From: Vitrella brassicaformis
Taxonomy: Eukaryota; Sar; Vitrellaceae
Length of the DNA: 64,000 nt
Direction of reading: 5' to 3'
Assembly: GCA_001179505.1 (NCBI GenBank)
Contig: CDMY01000869.1
Location: forward strand, 156,391-220,390
How positions within the stretch are numbered: position 1 is the stretch's first letter; each line of letters begins with the position of its first letter. Below, one piece after another: positions 61,901 to 64,000 of the stretch. Under the pieces are notes generated by a model. The model saw only the letters and a program-made list of their open reading frames with translations. It did no database searches and had not been told where the DNA came from. Position numbers and translations under genes: made by a program.

Positions 61901-63980
61901 GACGGCCCCATCACTGCATTGTATGCACGCCATGGCAACGAATGAGTCAAACACGGTGGCCCTCAAGTACCTACCGGAATCGCACGAGCTGCACTTGTAG
62001 CGTGCCGCCGTCGAGCCGCTCGTTGATGTCTGACACGGCGTAGATCCGTGTGGTGTCCTTCCGAGGCACATACTCCCCCCGCACCATCAGGGGGCCGAAG
62101 AAGCTGCGGGCCGCATAGTGGAGGGGCTTCCACTTGCCGCTGTACTCGAGGGAGCTCCACGACGGGCCCTGCCAGACGTCGTTGAGCTGCCAGTAGAGCA
62201 CCCCCATGGTCATGACGGCCTTGTCGCTCTTGAGCCGCCGCCAGTAGCTAATGGCCGCGTCGTAGCACATACTCTGCTCCAGCTGACTCAGCCACGTCAA
62301 CGACGCGAAGTCCTGCGCACCCTTGGGCAGCCGACTGAGCGCCAGCGGCTCCATCAATGCCCCTGCTAGGCCTGAAGTGATGTCTGGGGTGGTCTGGGGG
62401 CGGCCGAGGTCGGCATGGCGCAGGTACGCCTCATCCGGCACGGCTGCCGGTGCGTGCTGCGACGGGGGGAGGCTGCACAGCACAGACACACACGCACCGA
62501 ACGTTGCACATGTCGACTTCTGTGCTGTCATGACACATGACACCGCCACTGACCTGAAGTGTTTGCCAATGACTTCGATGAGCTCCCTGTTGCCGCCGGG
62601 GTGTCTCATCCTGAAAGCGCTGAAGTTTGAACTCAGCGTGAGGTCTGCCGGTTCGGCGAGGCCCGCGTAGGCCAGGATGGATGGGAGCGACTGGAAGCCG
62701 AACTCGGAGACGAACTTGGCCCTTGGGTAGTGGGAGGTCTTGAGGCAGTCGATGCCGTAGTCGTAGAAGTGCACGTCGCCCCGGTGGATGTCGTAGGGGT
62801 CGCCCCATTGCCTGTGACGGTGGAGAGGGACAATGCGCGTGTGTGTTGGCGCGTGTGTGTGTGGTTGTGGAGAGATCCACTCATCCGCTCACTTTCTGTA
62901 TGTGTCAGGGTATTCGGTGAGCGGGCCGTTGGTCGGGGAGGAGTCGAGAAAGATGGCCGACGGGGGGCCCACCTGTGCCAGCCATAGACATGCGAAACGT
63001 CTGCCGTGTGTGATGATATACATCCCAACAGCGTCTGCGCACCTTTCTGAACTCATCGTGTATGGTGTCAATGTACAGGACGTTGTACTCGGACAAATAG
63101 AGGTCGCGATTGCTCTGCGAATCGCGGTACCTGCATTCACGCGACACAAAGCGAACGGGCCAGTCAGTACATATGCAAGGGAGCCACGTGACATCCAATG
63201 AATGGTGTCCATCCATCCCTGTGACCATTGTAGTGCAGCTTCATTCTCATTGCTCCCGCCCCAGATGACGATAGAAGGGTGGGAGGCGAGGCGACGCACC
63301 TGAATGCGCACCTGCACAGACAGCCACGAGGGAAGACACACACCGTCACAAAGGCATCCATCGATGCACACACACAGATGGATGCGGCTGCACAACCAGC
63401 CCACCGGCCGGTTGCTGTGCTGACCTCTTGCCTGACGTTGTCGAGGAATGGTTTGTGTGTGGGGTACATGGCACAGGCGAAGATGAACTCCTGCCAGACG
63501 AGGATGCCGTGGGCGTCGCACCAGTCGTAGAAGTACTCCTCCTGGTAGATGCCCCCGCCCCACACACGCAGCATGTTCATCTCCGCTGCCAAGGCCGACT
63601 CTGCACCCACACACAATAGATACATCACACGAAGTCACGCACACCGCCATCCACCCACCGAGGATCGCCTCCACATCTTCCTGGGTGACGGTGGCGTGGA
63701 ACGACGAGAAAGGGATGACATTGGCCCCTTTGGCGTAGACGGGCACCCCGTTGACCTCGAAGTAGAAGCTCTCGGGCTTGTAGGACGTGGAGCACTCAGC
63801 GACGCTGGCGGGGCACTTGTTGCACTGTGAGAACTTGCCATGGGTTGTGTCGCAGCAGTCCGGGTGGCCGCAGTACTCGCCCAGCTCGTTGTCCCACGTC
63901 TGGCCCTCAGCCCGAACCTTGCCGTACGCCTCACAGAAAGTCAGGGACGGCTCGCGCTTCTGGTACCACTCTATGCCAGA
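58905..63980 (-). CDS. Beta-mannosidase (GH2) fused to sialate-O-acetylesterase-type domain; 5' part beyond right edge
   Basis: One continuous frame of 1372 residues across 13 exons: 63980-63659, 63600-63425, 63311-63226, 63130-63043, 62972-62893, 62811-62554, 62472-61975, 61913-61471, 61408-61249, 61152-60703, 60627-60054, 59962-59581, 59506-58905. All junctions are GT-AG and in phase. Exons 1-9 are GH2 beta-mannosidase: FYFEVNGVPVYAKGANVIPF, MLRVWGGGIYQEEYFYD, acid/base Glu in WGGSNENE (~63246), SSPTNG, GDVHFYDYG, nucleophile Glu in KFVSEFGFQS (~62703), and the closing WLESPMAGRFSDNGFHLLP to LLTRNLYDTF. Exons 10-13 are a SIAE-type SGNH esterase: GIFSSHMVLPRAP, catalytic Ser in GDVWLCSGQSNMQM (60765), VTSAWGGQRIES, GVIWYQGEQD, catalytic His in DPIHPRHK (59451). 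There is no stop between the halves and no signal peptide on the second. The upstream N-terminal domain of the mannosidase is outside the window. An extra cysteine-rich segment lies near 63800-63890. Confidence 0.88.
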
Positions 63981-64000
63981 CTGAGGGGAGAGAGAGAGAG

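Overview
The window looks like nuclear DNA of a photosynthetic alveolate, most probably a chromerid such as Vitrella brassicaformis; that name is an inference from style, not a database match. The sequence is GC-rich. Genes have many short GT-AG introns, and many introns carry (TG)n, (TCTG)n or (ATCC)n simple repeats, often directly in front of the acceptor AG. Cilium genes sit beside a small protein whose leader resembles the bipartite plastid-targeting signal of complex red-derived plastids. I chained exons by hand; wherever I give an exon list, the phases close without a stop unless stated otherwise.

Layout, left to right: (-) unrecognised acidic repeat protein, 5' part only; (+) mitochondrial RsfS/MALSU1; (-) adenylate kinase; (+) CFAP57/WDR65; (-) a 2261-residue Q/P/RGG-rich disordered protein; (+) ATM/Tel1 checkpoint kinase with FATC; (-) PAN/apple membrane protein; (+) TauE/SafE-type transporter; (-) small predicted plastid membrane protein; (+) secreted repeat protein; (-) protein kinase with damaged-looking exon junctions; (+) fatty-acid hydroxylase superfamily enzyme; (+) coiled-coil/C2 protein; (-) RSPH14-like armadillo protein; (+) ZC2HC1-like zinc-finger protein; (-) a beta-mannosidase joined in frame to a sialate-O-acetylesterase-type domain, running off the right edge.

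Two things stand out. First, strands alternate almost perfectly: seven divergent pairs have start codons 49 bp to about 730 bp apart, and most convergent ends are separated by repeat-rich spacers. Second, the right-hand gene encodes a GH2 beta-mannosidase and an SGNH-type O-acetylesterase in one continuous frame, suggesting one polypeptide that deacetylates and cleaves an acetylated mannoside. Two of the divergent pairs join cilium genes (AK/CFAP57 and RSPH14/ZC2HC1) and share a TGCATGC heptamer between their starts. I saw no tRNA, rRNA, CRISPR array or intact transposable element.
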